NCBI RefSeq assembly: GCF_947387555.1
Contig: NZ_CANDNZ010000002.1
Span: 496,001 to 560,000, forward strand
DNA length: 64,000 bases
Origin: Thalassomonas sp. RHCl1
GTDB lineage: Bacteria; Pseudomonadota; Gammaproteobacteria; Enterobacterales; Alteromonadaceae
Direction of reading: 5' to 3'
Position 1 is the stretch's first letter, and each line of letters opens with the position of its first letter. A program made the position numbers and the translations under genes. The notes below the pieces were generated by a model, which worked only from the letters and a program-made list of their open reading frames with translations, searched no databases and had not been told where the DNA came from. Below are positions 45,411 to 53,930 of the stretch, one piece after another.

Positions 45411-48400
45411 TTACAACTTCCTCCCGCGGTGATCAGGTGCTTTTTATGGGAGACAAAAATAGAACGGGCGCTGCCCGGCGTTGCCTGCTCGATATCGTAA
45501 AAACTGGTTGCATCCGATGCCGGCGTGCCCGGGGGCGGTTCGAGATGTTGGTGCATTTTTACCTCGGTCAGGTAATCGACGTATTCCCTTTGCTCGATAA
45601 AATTGACCAGTACCGATCTGTGAATCTTGCCGCCGAAATGGATCTCTGCCTTGTTGTTGCTGTCAAAGGCCCAGGGGGATAAAAAGGCTATCAGATCCTG
45701 GTTAAGGGTTTCGGTATACAGTCCGGGATCAAAGCCGCTGCGGAAGGTGACATTAAATTCCAGTTGTATCGCCTCATACATAGGGTTGAGCACACGTAGT
45801 TTCTCTGCCGCCCAGGGGGTCATGCGCTGCTGCAAAAAGCTTTTGATCTTATCCAGTTTGTTCAGACTGGCCCTGGGCTCAAGCGGGTCTATGGCGTTTT
45901 TATTGGTTAACGAAGCGATGACAATTACCGTGACATAACCGGGGGCAAACTCCGAGGTCATTAACGTCTGGCTGTTATCGGGATTTTTTTTCGGGTAAAG
46001 GTAGCTGCTATGGTTGATACATTTGGCCTTGTAGATATCATCAAAAGCCTGCAACACCAGGTGTTCATAGTCCCAGAGGGTGATAGCCCTGTCTTTGTGT
46101 CTCAAGCGCTCGGCGACCCGGGTATTAAAACGGCTGTCATTTTCTCCGGCCTTGCCTTCTACCGCAGCAAAAGGCTGGCTGATGCCCTTGATGGTGGATT
46201 GTTTTACCTTAAGTTTGCTTATGGTATTGGCGGGCAAAGGGCTGGCTAAAAATTCCTGATGATTGTTGTCGTTGCTGAACGAGGCTTCACCGGCCTGGGT
46301 GGCGATAGTGATCAGATCGCACACCGCCGTCGGCTGCTCTAATACCGCGGCCCTGAGCCAGACTTTACCCGGCGGCAGCAAGGTATTGTTATCGTTCACC
46401 TCGCCGGGCAGGGTAATGGCCACTATACCCGAGGTATTAAAGGCATTGGTGCTGTCGGTGATCACCTCTTTGGCAGTTAATGCCTGCCATTGATTGTTTG
46501 TTAATACCGACCAGTGAATGGTTTCTTTGTTGAACCTGGGATCGGCGCTGCCTTCGGCCACCTGGAAAAACAGGGTAACCAGTTGCGGCAAGCGGGTATC
46601 GGATAAGCCGATATACATTTCGCCGCGGTTTTGTTTTAACTGGCCGTCTTCTTCGGTGACAAACCTTGGCATCAGGGGGATCAGGCCCGCTGTTGTTGCT
46701 GTATTGGCGGATGCTGTACTGTCTGCCTTGGCTAACGAGCTGCCAAAGGGATATATGTGATAGAGACTTAGCCCGGCTTCTGTGCCTAGCTGGTTAACGG
46801 CTACGGATATTTTTGCCTGGTAGTTAAGGCTGATATCCTGCAATACCGGCGTGTAGGGTTCGTTGGGGATCAGGGTCAGCTTAGGGTGGTTTATTTGCTG
46901 GATCACACGTTTTGAATAAACCCTGGAGTAACGTTTATGGCCGAGAACATCAAGGGGGCCATTAACGGATAATTTAATAAAGCCCTGTGCCAGGGTGTTA
47001 TTGAAGCTCGTCAGCTTATCCAGGGCCGGGGCTTGCGGCATCAACGGTTCGTTAGTGCCGGGATCTGCTTTGAGCTCAACAGTCAATTTGTACTGGGGCA
47101 GTTCTGTTTCTTCCCCGGCATTTGCCTGTCCGCCGGTGTTGGCGGCGGTTTTATTGAATAACACCAGCTCTGCTTGTTTTTCTTGCCAGGCGTAATTTTT
47201 TAAGACGCTGACCTTGGCCTTGATATTGTTTTCATTGATCTTTGCTTGCGGCTCGATAGCCTCAGTGATGACAACAGTGGTACTCCCTGAAGTTGCTGAA
47301 GGATCGGCAGGTTGGGCGGGCAAGATATCGTCATAATAGGCTTTATAGTGTTCGGTAAAACTTATTGGCGCTCCCTGCCAGCTGGCGGATATTGACACTG
47401 AGGTGACGGGCTTTCGAAAGGCTTCGTCACAGCCGATATAAAAGGCTCCCGCCAGTACCGGCTTGGGGCCAAAAGGCAGAAAGGGTTTGCTGCCGTCCAG
47501 TACGCCGAGATCGCTTTGTACGATCAGATTTTTAACCCCGGTTACCGCGACATCTAATATCAAGCCGGTGACTTGTATCTCTTTCAGGGTCTGGTAGGCA
47601 AAGACTTTATTCTGGTTTGCACTTGCCTGGTTTTGTTGTTTTTCATCCTCCTGATCTTGTTTTTTCTGGTCGAGGTTTTCCTGAGCGCTTTCCAGCTCTG
47701 CTGTTTCACTGTCATGGCGAAGTATGATCTGCATTACGGGAAAGCGGCTTTGGTAGTCTCTCCCGGTAAGTATTTGTGCATCAAAAGGAGTGATGGCTGC
47801 CTGGTCAACGGAGAGTGTGACTGTCAGTGCCAGATGATCGCTTTGTTGCAAAAAAGAGCTGATTTGGGCTTCAATCCACTGTTTTTCACCGCTTAAGTTC
47901 ACCTTGATAAGATCAGGGCTTAAGGTTACCGGGCTTGTCCGGGGATTTGGCATAGTCCCGTACAGTTTTAAGCTGATGGTGCGCTCGCCTTCGCGTAAGT
48001 CCAGCAGTGGCGAGCTGATGGCAAAGCCCAATTGCGCTACTTCGCCGGTTCTGGTCTCTATGCTTTTTAATTCGCCGTTAACAAGCTGGCTTTGACCAAA
48101 GGGTTTCCATCTCGGCTCAGGGTTGGTGAAAGCCTTGCCTTTCCCGTCACTGGAATTTGCTACCGCAGCGCTAAATACCGGCATACCCGGACCGTTATCT
48201 ATATATACCGATTTGATATCGCCGCTTTCTTTGATGCTGGCCTTGTTGACCACCAGTTCATTGTTTAAGGCGTAATGTACCGGTGTGCCGTCGCTGTCGA
48301 AGCCGGCGTTAAACAAGGTGCCTTGTTCGAGCTTGTGGTGTTTGGGGGATTTAGCCAGCTCAAACAGCAGGTGTACCCGGTCTTTGGTTGCTCCGTGGGG

Positions 48401-49369
48401 GCGAAAGCCGAGTATGTCCCGGTAATAAAAATCGAGATGTTTGCCTGTCAGTGAATTGATATGGATCTGGGCAAATTTGTAAAGCCGGGTAAAGGCGATA
48501 AACAGGGCAATATGGGGTTTATGATTTTCGTTGTGGTGAATAAGATGAAACAGGTAACCGGGGGCGGCCTGGATCAACTGGTTTTGTGCCTGTAAGAACA
48601 GCTGCGCCGCAGATGCCAGGCTGACCGAGCTTGCCGTTATCAGGGCTTTTTGCTCCGGGCTTAGCGGCTCACCCGGCTGTGGGGTAATTTCCGGGAAGAT
48701 AAACCTGTCGCTTAGACTTTGCCACTGGTGTTCGGTATCGCCATTTTCATTGGCGGCAGTTTTCCACAGCGCCGAGAAAACCTGATGATGTACCTGTTTG
48801 GCGTTAAATTCAAATGACGGCAGCTGATGCGGGATTGCCGCTTCCTCAGGCGGTGGCAGTTCGAGCAAGGCATTGTAGCTGTTGACGGTTTCGCTCAGGG
48901 CAAGTGCCAGTTCGGAGGTGATCAGCCGGTGCAGGTGCTGCTTAAAGCCGCCATCGTTTTGTGCTTTTATAGCCCAGTCATTAATTTCATAAGCCAGCTG
49001 GAAGCTAAGTTTGATCAGGGTTTCCAGTACGCCGGATGCCAAAATATGTTCGGCGGGGGATTTTTCATTTAAATAACTTTTCAGCTGGTACAGTAGTACC
49101 TTGTAGTTATTGTTATCTTTGTTAGCTACGGCGGCGATAATGCAGGCGAGATCCGAGTCGAAAAAAGCGTGCCAGTCGCCGTCGGTTTGGTCTTGATTGT
49201 CGTAATATTGCAACTCGCGGCTGTAATGGTTGGCGAAATTCAGCAAATCTGCCATGGATCTGTCGTCTATGCGGGCATAGCGCGGGTGCAGCTGTTTGAG
49301 CCACCTTTGCTGCTGGCTGGTGCCGTCCCTGACCAGGGGATTTTTTGTCTTGCAGATCTCTATGTCCAT
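45407..49369 (-). CDS. eCIS baseplate J/gp6-like protein (Afp11-like)
   Basis: A 1320-residue baseplate wedge protein. The C-terminal third has the gp6/baseplate-J signature: a NDSRFNTRVAERLRHKDRAI stretch with TLWDYEHLVLQAF next, about residues 1085-1130, then KAKCIN. The N-terminal part carries RWLKQLHPRYARIDDRSMADLL. The protein is about 300 residues longer than many gp6-like members, with an inserted Ala/Gln-rich segment near residues 545-575 that could be a coiled coil. It is coupled to the next gene by an ATGA overlap and lies 64 bases from the gp25 gene. Confidence 0.85.
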   Translation of the reverse strand: MDIEICKTKNPLVRDGTSQQQRWLKQLHPRYARIDDRSMADLLNFANHYSRELQYYDNQDQTDGDWHAFFDSDLACIIAAVANKDNNNYKVLLYQLKSYLNEKSPAEHILASGVLETLIKLSFQLAYEINDWAIKAQNDGGFKQHLHRLITSELALALSETVNSYNALLELPPPEEAAIPHQLPSFEFNAKQVHHQVFSALWKTAANENGDTEHQWQSLSDRFIFPEITPQPGEPLSPEQKALITASSVSLASAAQLFLQAQNQLIQAAPGYLFHLIHHNENHKPHIALFIAFTRLYKFAQIHINSLTGKHLDFYYRDILGFRPHGATKDRVHLLFELAKSPKHHKLEQGTLFNAGFDSDGTPVHYALNNELVVNKASIKESGDIKSVYIDNGPGMPVFSAAVANSSDGKGKAFTNPEPRWKPFGQSQLVNGELKSIETRTGEVAQLGFAISSPLLDLREGERTISLKLYGTMPNPRTSPVTLSPDLIKVNLSGEKQWIEAQISSFLQQSDHLALTVTLSVDQAAITPFDAQILTGRDYQSRFPVMQIILRHDSETAELESAQENLDQKKQDQEDEKQQNQASANQNKVFAYQTLKEIQVTGLILDVAVTGVKNLIVQSDLGVLDGSKPFLPFGPKPVLAGAFYIGCDEAFRKPVTSVSISASWQGAPISFTEHYKAYYDDILPAQPADPSATSGSTTVVITEAIEPQAKINENNIKAKVSVLKNYAWQEKQAELVLFNKTAANTGGQANAGEETELPQYKLTVELKADPGTNEPLMPQAPALDKLTSFNNTLAQGFIKLSVNGPLDVLGHKRYSRVYSKRVIQQINHPKLTLIPNEPYTPVLQDISLNYQAKISVAVNQLGTEAGLSLYHIYPFGSSLAKADSTASANTATTAGLIPLMPRFVTEEDGQLKQNRGEMYIGLSDTRLPQLVTLFFQVAEGSADPRFNKETIHWSVLTNNQWQALTAKEVITDSTNAFNTSGIVAITLPGEVNDNNTLLPPGKVWLRAAVLEQPTAVCDLITIATQAGEASFSNDNNHQEFLASPLPANTISKLKVKQSTIKGISQPFAAVEGKAGENDSRFNTRVAERLRHKDRAITLWDYEHLVLQAFDDIYKAKCINHSSYLYPKKNPDNSQTLMTSEFAPGYVTVIVIASLTNKNAIDPLEPRASLNKLDKIKSFLQQRMTPWAAEKLRVLNPMYEAIQLEFNVTFRSGFDPGLYTETLNQDLIAFLSPWAFDSNNKAEIHFGGKIHRSVLVNFIEQREYVDYLTEVKMHQHLEPPPGTPASDATSFYDIEQATPGSARSIFVSHKKHLITAGGSCK

Positions 49370-49433
49370 CGGCGCTCTGTTTTCATCTGTTTGCTCTTTC
49401 CATTCGCTCTGTTCATCAACTCAGGGTTTCGGG

Positions 49434-49844
49434 TTATGGCGTTGTCGCGCCTTCATTGAGATAAAACGGCAGCACAAAGTTATAACGGGAGTTTGTGCTG
49501 CGTACCCGGTAATCCAGGGTGATGGTGACCCGGCCTTCAAGGGATACCGGCTCCAGGCTGATTTTTTCCAGTAAAATTCTCGGTTCAAAATATAAAATGG
49601 CGGTTTTGATCAAATCTTTTAAAAATGCATCCAGGGATTGATCCAACGGCTCGAATAAATAATCCTTAAGGTTGCAGCCATAAGTCGGGTGCATGATGCG
49701 CTCCCCCAAAGAGGTGGAGAGCAGGATTTCCAGGCTTTTGTTGATATCTTCCACGCCGCTGGTCATGCCCACCGAGCGGGTGTCTTTGTTAAAAGTTGGC
49801 GGGAAGCCCCAGCCTGTGCCTAAAAAAGGATTTTCTTCGCTCAT
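49434..49844 (-). CDS. eCIS gp25-like baseplate protein (Afp9-like)
   Basis: A 136-residue baseplate wedge protein of the gp25/lysozyme-like fold. Family marks are GWGFPPTF at the N-terminus, GVEDINKSLEILLSTSLGER and HPTYGCNLKDYLFEPLD. The protein nucleates sheath assembly in contractile systems. It is 13 bases downstream of the PAAR gene. Confidence 0.92.
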   Translation of the reverse strand: MSEENPFLGTGWGFPPTFNKDTRSVGMTSGVEDINKSLEILLSTSLGERIMHPTYGCNLKDYLFEPLDQSLDAFLKDLIKTAILYFEPRILLEKISLEPVSLEGRVTITLDYRVRSTNSRYNFVLPFYLNEGATTP

Positions 49845-49857
49845 GCTTGCCCCTGAA

Positions 49858-50133
49858 TCAGCCGATGATCACTGTCGGTTCGCCTATCGCCGCCGATGCG
49901 CCGCAGATGCAGGTATCGCCGACGCGCACCGCAGGTTTTCCGCCGATAAGCACAGTGGCGCTGGACAGTACCAGGGGCGTCACCGGAATATGCGGCGGTG
50001 GCGGAATAGGGCAGACGTGGGTATCGCCGAGCACGGCGGCGGGCATTTTGCCGATAAGCACAGTCGCTTCCCCCGGTCCGACAATTGTGCCGCCGTGGGT
50101 TGAAACATCGCCGACTCTGGCTGCTGCTGGCAT
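49858..50133 (-). CDS. eCIS PAAR-repeat spike-tip protein (Afp10-like)
   Basis: A 91-residue PAAR protein that sharpens the spike. It contains MPAAARVGDVSTHGG, two VLIGGKPAVRVGD-type repeats and Cys residues (CPIPPPP, CICGA) with the His residues expected to bind a metal at the tip. It has no C-terminal extension, so it is a tip only, not a toxin carrier. The start follows GGAGATAGT. It lies between gp25 and a tiny upstream ORF (50143-50232) that shares part of its start sequence. Confidence 0.93.
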   Translation of the reverse strand: MPAAARVGDVSTHGGTIVGPGEATVLIGKMPAAVLGDTHVCPIPPPPHIPVTPLVLSSATVLIGGKPAVRVGDTCICGASAAIGEPTVIIG

Positions 50134-50142
50134 ACTATCTCC

Positions 50143-50232
50143 TTAAATGAGCGCTAGTAATGGGCACTTACTCCCATTAGTGCTATGAAATGAAACATCC
50201 CGCTCTCTCCTGGCTGTGGCTGCTGCTGACAT
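50143..50232 (-). CDS. Tiny 29-codon ORF between the spike and PAAR genes
   Basis: ATG at 50232 is preceded by a strong AAGGAG site and the frame ends at a TAA just before the PAAR ribosome site. The first codons (MSAAATARRE) and the surrounding DNA (GGCTGCTGCTG followed by CATTTTTTCTCC; compare GGCTGCTGCTGGCATACTAT before PAAR) resemble the start of the PAAR gene, suggesting a broken duplicate of the PAAR start. It may be translated only as a leader that couples VgrG and PAAR expression. No function is recognised. Confidence 0.35.
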   Translation of the reverse strand: MSAAATARRERDVSFHSTNGSKCPLLALI

Positions 50233-50259
50233 TTTTTCTCCTTTTTACATAGGGTTAAA

Positions 50260-52008
50260 TTAGTTTATTTGCACCAGTGAACCTTTCACCACGGCAACGG
50301 CGCTGGTACTCATTTCTGCTCCCGCGCCGCCTTCGGCTTTAAATTCTGCCGATGCCTTGATATTGCAGTTGGTACCTTCGATATTGACATCACCTGCGGC
50401 CTTGATATTGATATCCCCCGGGCTGTCTATCAAAATGCCGTCGGAGGTCATTTCCATCTTATTGCCGTTTTCGTCTTCGACTAGAATGCTGCCGCTGTCT
50501 TCACTAAGCACCACCTTGTTGCCCTTGGGGGTTTCCAGGGTATAGCTGACTTTGTCGTCGTCAAAAATCATCTTCATTTCGCTGCGGGTCACCCAGCCTT
50601 TTTCATGGTTGTCGTCGCTGCCGGTCAGCGGTGCGGGTTTCGAGCTGCTGTTGAGCATGCCCAGCACAATAGGGTCGCGGGGATCGTCATTAAGGAACCC
50701 CACCAGCACTTCATCGTCTATCTCCGGGCGGAAAAAAGAGCCGCGGTTATCTCCGGCATCTAACGTGGAAATACGCGCCCAGACGCCGTCGCCGTCGGGG
50801 TTGATAATGGGCAAAGTGATCAAAATTCTGTCTTCGCCGTCGGGGTCTTCGCCGATTTGTTTGCAGATGCCGATTTGCAGCCCCCGCACGCCAGGCAGCA
50901 GGGCGGCAGCGGGGCGCTCCATGATATCGAGCTTATCGGCAAACCAGTTGACCGGCATGCCAAAACCGATATCCGAAGTCCAGTTGTCGGTATTGATCTG
51001 GTGGCGGATGGCGGTGATCAGGTGCTTGCCGTTAAAACGGTCGCCGACCCCGGAAAATTCCACCAGGGCGCCGGGTTTCACCTCGCCAAAGCCCTGGCAG
51101 CGGGCGCGGCCCAGGGTTTTCGCCAACCGGCTGCGGTAAATCCTGGCATCAGACCAGGATTTCAGCTCCTGATCGGCGACTTTGCCGGTATGTTTAAGAT
51201 TGAGGCTGTCGTATTCCAGCACTTTGGCAAGGTCTGCGGCACTGAGGTTGCCGGCTTCGCTCAGGCCGGGATCTGAGCCTTCTTCCTCGATGATTTCCTG
51301 GCTGGCATAATCCCATGATTCGCTTTTGCTGGCCGGAATTTGGTTGCGGGCGTCCATTGAGGCTTCAAATTCCATTAAGGTCGAGCCGTAATTCAGACTT
51401 AATACCGGCTCCTGGCCGAGATCGGCGCCGGCAACCGTTAACTTGCCGTCGTCTGTGGTCACCAGTTTGCTGTTTGCTTCGGCGCGGGTGAGGATAAAGT
51501 CCCAGTCGGTGCAATTGTACTGCACCATTTCCTTGTGGCTGATGTCGGTTGCTTCAATGTCGGTTTCTACGCCGTAGGCGCCCGCCAGCTCTTCGATGAT
51601 TTCGCTGTCTTTCATCTCGGTGAAGTAGCGGCTGTTGCGGGCTCCTGTCATATGGATGGCCTTGTCTTTACATTCCACGATCAGCTGCGCCGGTTTGTTT
51701 TTCCTGACTTTCAGCCCCTGGCTGATGATAAGGCCCTTAAAGACCTGGGCTTCATCCGAGTGATAACCGGCAAGTACTTCCACTTCCTTGCCCGGGATAA
51801 AAATATCGGAGTTACTTTCGGCAAAGTCCTGCTGTGCGGCATCGCCGTCAAGCACCACTAAGGTGGCATTGGCGACCTTGTTGTATTCCTTGCGGATGAT
51901 GATATTGGCGACATGGGTTTCCGGGCTGAGCTCGGTACCGTCTACTTTTACCGTGAAGCTGGCGAGATCGCCAAAATCCGGCAGGGGAATGACACGTTCG
52001 TCGCTCAT
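50260..52008 (-). CDS. eCIS VgrG-like spike protein (Afp8-like)
   Basis: A 582-residue central spike protein combining gp27- and gp5-like parts. The N-terminal gp27-like hub domain covers about 1-370 (NIIIRKEYNKVANATLVVLDG). The OB-fold has EIDDEVLVGFLNDDPRDPIV followed by LGMLNSSSKPAP, near residues 430-465. A repetitive beta-helix of short hexad-like strands (GNKVVLSEDSGSILVEDENG, DINIKAAGDVNIEG) forms the needle. It overlaps the LysM gene (ATGA) and is followed by the PAAR tip. Confidence 0.94.
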   Translation of the reverse strand: MSDERVIPLPDFGDLASFTVKVDGTELSPETHVANIIIRKEYNKVANATLVVLDGDAAQQDFAESNSDIFIPGKEVEVLAGYHSDEAQVFKGLIISQGLKVRKNKPAQLIVECKDKAIHMTGARNSRYFTEMKDSEIIEELAGAYGVETDIEATDISHKEMVQYNCTDWDFILTRAEANSKLVTTDDGKLTVAGADLGQEPVLSLNYGSTLMEFEASMDARNQIPASKSESWDYASQEIIEEEGSDPGLSEAGNLSAADLAKVLEYDSLNLKHTGKVADQELKSWSDARIYRSRLAKTLGRARCQGFGEVKPGALVEFSGVGDRFNGKHLITAIRHQINTDNWTSDIGFGMPVNWFADKLDIMERPAAALLPGVRGLQIGICKQIGEDPDGEDRILITLPIINPDGDGVWARISTLDAGDNRGSFFRPEIDDEVLVGFLNDDPRDPIVLGMLNSSSKPAPLTGSDDNHEKGWVTRSEMKMIFDDDKVSYTLETPKGNKVVLSEDSGSILVEDENGNKMEMTSDGILIDSPGDINIKAAGDVNIEGTNCNIKASAEFKAEGGAGAEMSTSAVAVVKGSLVQIN

Positions 52009-52688
52009 TTGCCTGCCTGCTGATTCAGTGGGGGAAAGTAAATTGAGCGTCCTACTTCCAGCTCGCGAAAATTGCGAATGTTATTGGCCTTGGCTACCGC
52101 CAGGTAGTATTTACTGTCGCCGTAGATGCGGTAGGTCATCAGCGGCAGGGTGTCTCCCTGGTGCACGGTGCGCACATGGGTTAAATCCGGGGAGTTATTG
52201 CCTTCTTCTGCTACCCGCAGGGCATCGTCGATATTCTCGGCAAAGGTGGCGGTGACTTTTGCCCGCAGCGGCTTGCCGTCGGGGCGGAACAGGTTATAGC
52301 TGATATCGGCGGATTTGAGTACGCATTTCGAAATCAGCGAGCCCCAGGAAATTTTCAGGTAGTGGGGACGGTGAATATCGCCGTTGTTTTTGCCTGTGAC
52401 CACCAGGAAATGCTCGATTTCATCGGCGACTTCTTTTTTATCCGAGGAGACGCCGGTGCCGTCGAAGACAAAGTCAAAGCTGTATTCCTGGGGTTTGATT
52501 TTGCCGAATTTCTGGGTGCTGCCTGTGGTGCCTTGTCCCTGGACCGGTTGGTATTCCACCTCATATTTTTGTTTATAGGTGTTAGGGTTGAACATGGCAA
52601 CAAAATCGCCGCAGTCCGCCTTGGCGCTGTAATCCAATTTGGTATAGGGCTCGATTTTGAGTTTTTTTAATTCACCTGTTGCTGCCAT
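52005..52688 (-). CDS. eCIS LysM-domain hub protein (Afp7-like)
   Basis: A 227-residue baseplate/hub protein linking tube and spike. The N-terminal domain (about 1-170) matches the gp53-like eCIS hub family (PYTKLDYSAKADCGDFVAMF and PQEYSFDFVFDGTG). The C-terminal LysM (about 175-220) contains VRTVHQGDTLPLMTYRIYGD and YYLAVAKANNIRNFRELEVG. The LysM fold is conserved for structural reasons in these hubs. ATGA coupling with the spike gene. Confidence 0.92.
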   Translation of the reverse strand: MAATGELKKLKIEPYTKLDYSAKADCGDFVAMFNPNTYKQKYEVEYQPVQGQGTTGSTQKFGKIKPQEYSFDFVFDGTGVSSDKKEVADEIEHFLVVTGKNNGDIHRPHYLKISWGSLISKCVLKSADISYNLFRPDGKPLRAKVTATFAENIDDALRVAEEGNNSPDLTHVRTVHQGDTLPLMTYRIYGDSKYYLAVAKANNIRNFRELEVGRSIYFPPLNQQAGK

Positions 52689-52747
52689 GTGTTGACCTTA
52701 TTGTTATTTTCCTGTGTTCGCGCAGTTATTCCCGGGATTTTTATAAT

Positions 52748-52903
52748 TTATCTTTCCAGTTTTTCTTTAAGCAGCTCGCTGATTTGCTCCATGCAGTCGC
52801 TGATGATTTCTTCCTTGTCCATGGCGCTGCTGCTGGCAGCTCCTTCTTCTCCTGTGCCTTCGATATAGGCCTTGATCACTAACTCCCTTATTTCTACCGG
52901 CAT
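52748..52903 (-). CDS. DUF5908-family eCIS micro-protein (Afp6-position)
   Basis: A 51-residue protein easily missed by gene finders. It begins MPVEIRELVIKAYI, the hallmark of the DUF5908 family regularly found between tube and LysM genes in eCIS clusters, and ends in an amphipathic helix (ISELLKEKLER). A GGTGGGTTAA ribosome region precedes the ATG. Its position between the second tube protein and the LysM hub matches Afp6. Confidence 0.88.
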   Translation of the reverse strand: MPVEIRELVIKAYIEGTGEEGAASSSAMDKEEIISDCMEQISELLKEKLER

Positions 52904-52927
52904 TTAACCCACCTCAACTTGACTTGT

Positions 52928-53398
52928 TTACAGTTTCTTCTTGGTAAAGTACTGGTAACTCAGCTCCAGGGTTTCTATCACCAGTGAGTTGTCCATGGCC
53001 TTAAAGTCCGACACCGACCATTTCACCGGCCAGGCGCGGACAAAGCTGTAAGTATCTGCCACCGGTTTTTGCTCTTCATTGAGCAGGGTGACATACACAG
53101 ACGTCGGCTCTTGTCCGGCAACGCCGGGATTCGCCTCCAGGTTTTCCACGGCGTGGGTGATCCAGTCGATCAATTTCGAGTCGGTTAATAACCCGCGCTT
53201 TAAAACTAAATTGGCATACTTGGCCCGGGTGGGCAGGCGGTGGTTAAAACGGTTTTCACCTCCCTCCACCAGCTCTTCCGTGGTGATCTCCGCCGCCAGG
53301 CCGGACACTTCCTGAAAATGTATGTCCTGGGTTTCACCGGGTAAAAACTCAAATTCGACGCGAAAGTTAAACCCGGCGGGCGGATAATAGGCGGCCAT
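52928..53398 (-). CDS. eCIS tube-initiator protein (Afp5-like)
   Basis: A 156-residue gp19-like tube protein. Its marks are YYPPAGFNFRVEFEF at the N-terminus, QEVSGLAAEITTEELVEGGE, NRFNHRLPTRAKYANLVLKR and the C-terminal LELSYQYFTKKKL. It resembles the tube protein that sits at the baseplate end, as opposed to the main tube subunit encoded four bases upstream. Confidence 0.9.
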   Translation of the reverse strand: MAAYYPPAGFNFRVEFEFLPGETQDIHFQEVSGLAAEITTEELVEGGENRFNHRLPTRAKYANLVLKRGLLTDSKLIDWITHAVENLEANPGVAGQEPTSVYVTLLNEEQKPVADTYSFVRAWPVKWSVSDFKAMDNSLVIETLELSYQYFTKKKL

Positions 53399-53402
53399 AG
53401 AC

Positions 53403-53837
53403 TTATCCGTTCTCTATGGTCAGCTTTTCGATGGCCACTTCGATGGACTCGATCGCCACTTCATTGCCGGTGGATTTAAGCCCCGGGCCTTCGACTTTCA
53501 CCGGGAAGGCATTGATGGCTTTCCACACCATCACAGGTTCATGGGCTTCGTTTAACAAGGAAATAATGATGTCCTTGCGATCGGCAAGCTTATTGGCCGG
53601 AGTGGCATCAAGCCATTCGAAGAACTTGTTGTCGGCAGCCAAAATGCCTTTTTTCATGGTGATATTGCCGTACTTGGAAATGCCCGGTCTTTTCCTGGCT
53701 TCGCTTTGGGGTTCGTCGCCTGCACGGTATTCGATCATTTGTATTTCTATGTTCAGTCCCGAAACTTCCGAGAAAGACATTTTTTCACCACCCCATTCTA
53801 CCTGGTAGTGAAATGCGGCTAATGGATAGTCGGCCAT
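53403..53837 (-). CDS. eCIS main inner-tube protein (Afp1-like)
   Basis: A 144-residue gp19/Hcp-like subunit forming the inner tube. Its marks are MADYPLAAFHYQVEWGGEKM, FSEVSGLNIEIQMIEYRAGD, RKRPGISKYGNITMKKGIL and a final EVAIEKLTIENG. It precedes the tube-initiator gene and follows the sheath gene after a 93-base gap. Confidence 0.92.
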   Translation of the reverse strand: MADYPLAAFHYQVEWGGEKMSFSEVSGLNIEIQMIEYRAGDEPQSEARKRPGISKYGNITMKKGILAADNKFFEWLDATPANKLADRKDIIISLLNEAHEPVMVWKAINAFPVKVEGPGLKSTGNEVAIESIEVAIEKLTIENG

Positions 53838-53930
53838 GGGTTAATCCACCTTAGTTAAAATTGTTGTTAATGTTTAATTGCTTCACTGTTCTTTTCCTAA
53901 GCACTGCTCATTGAGACTCGTTATTAAGAG

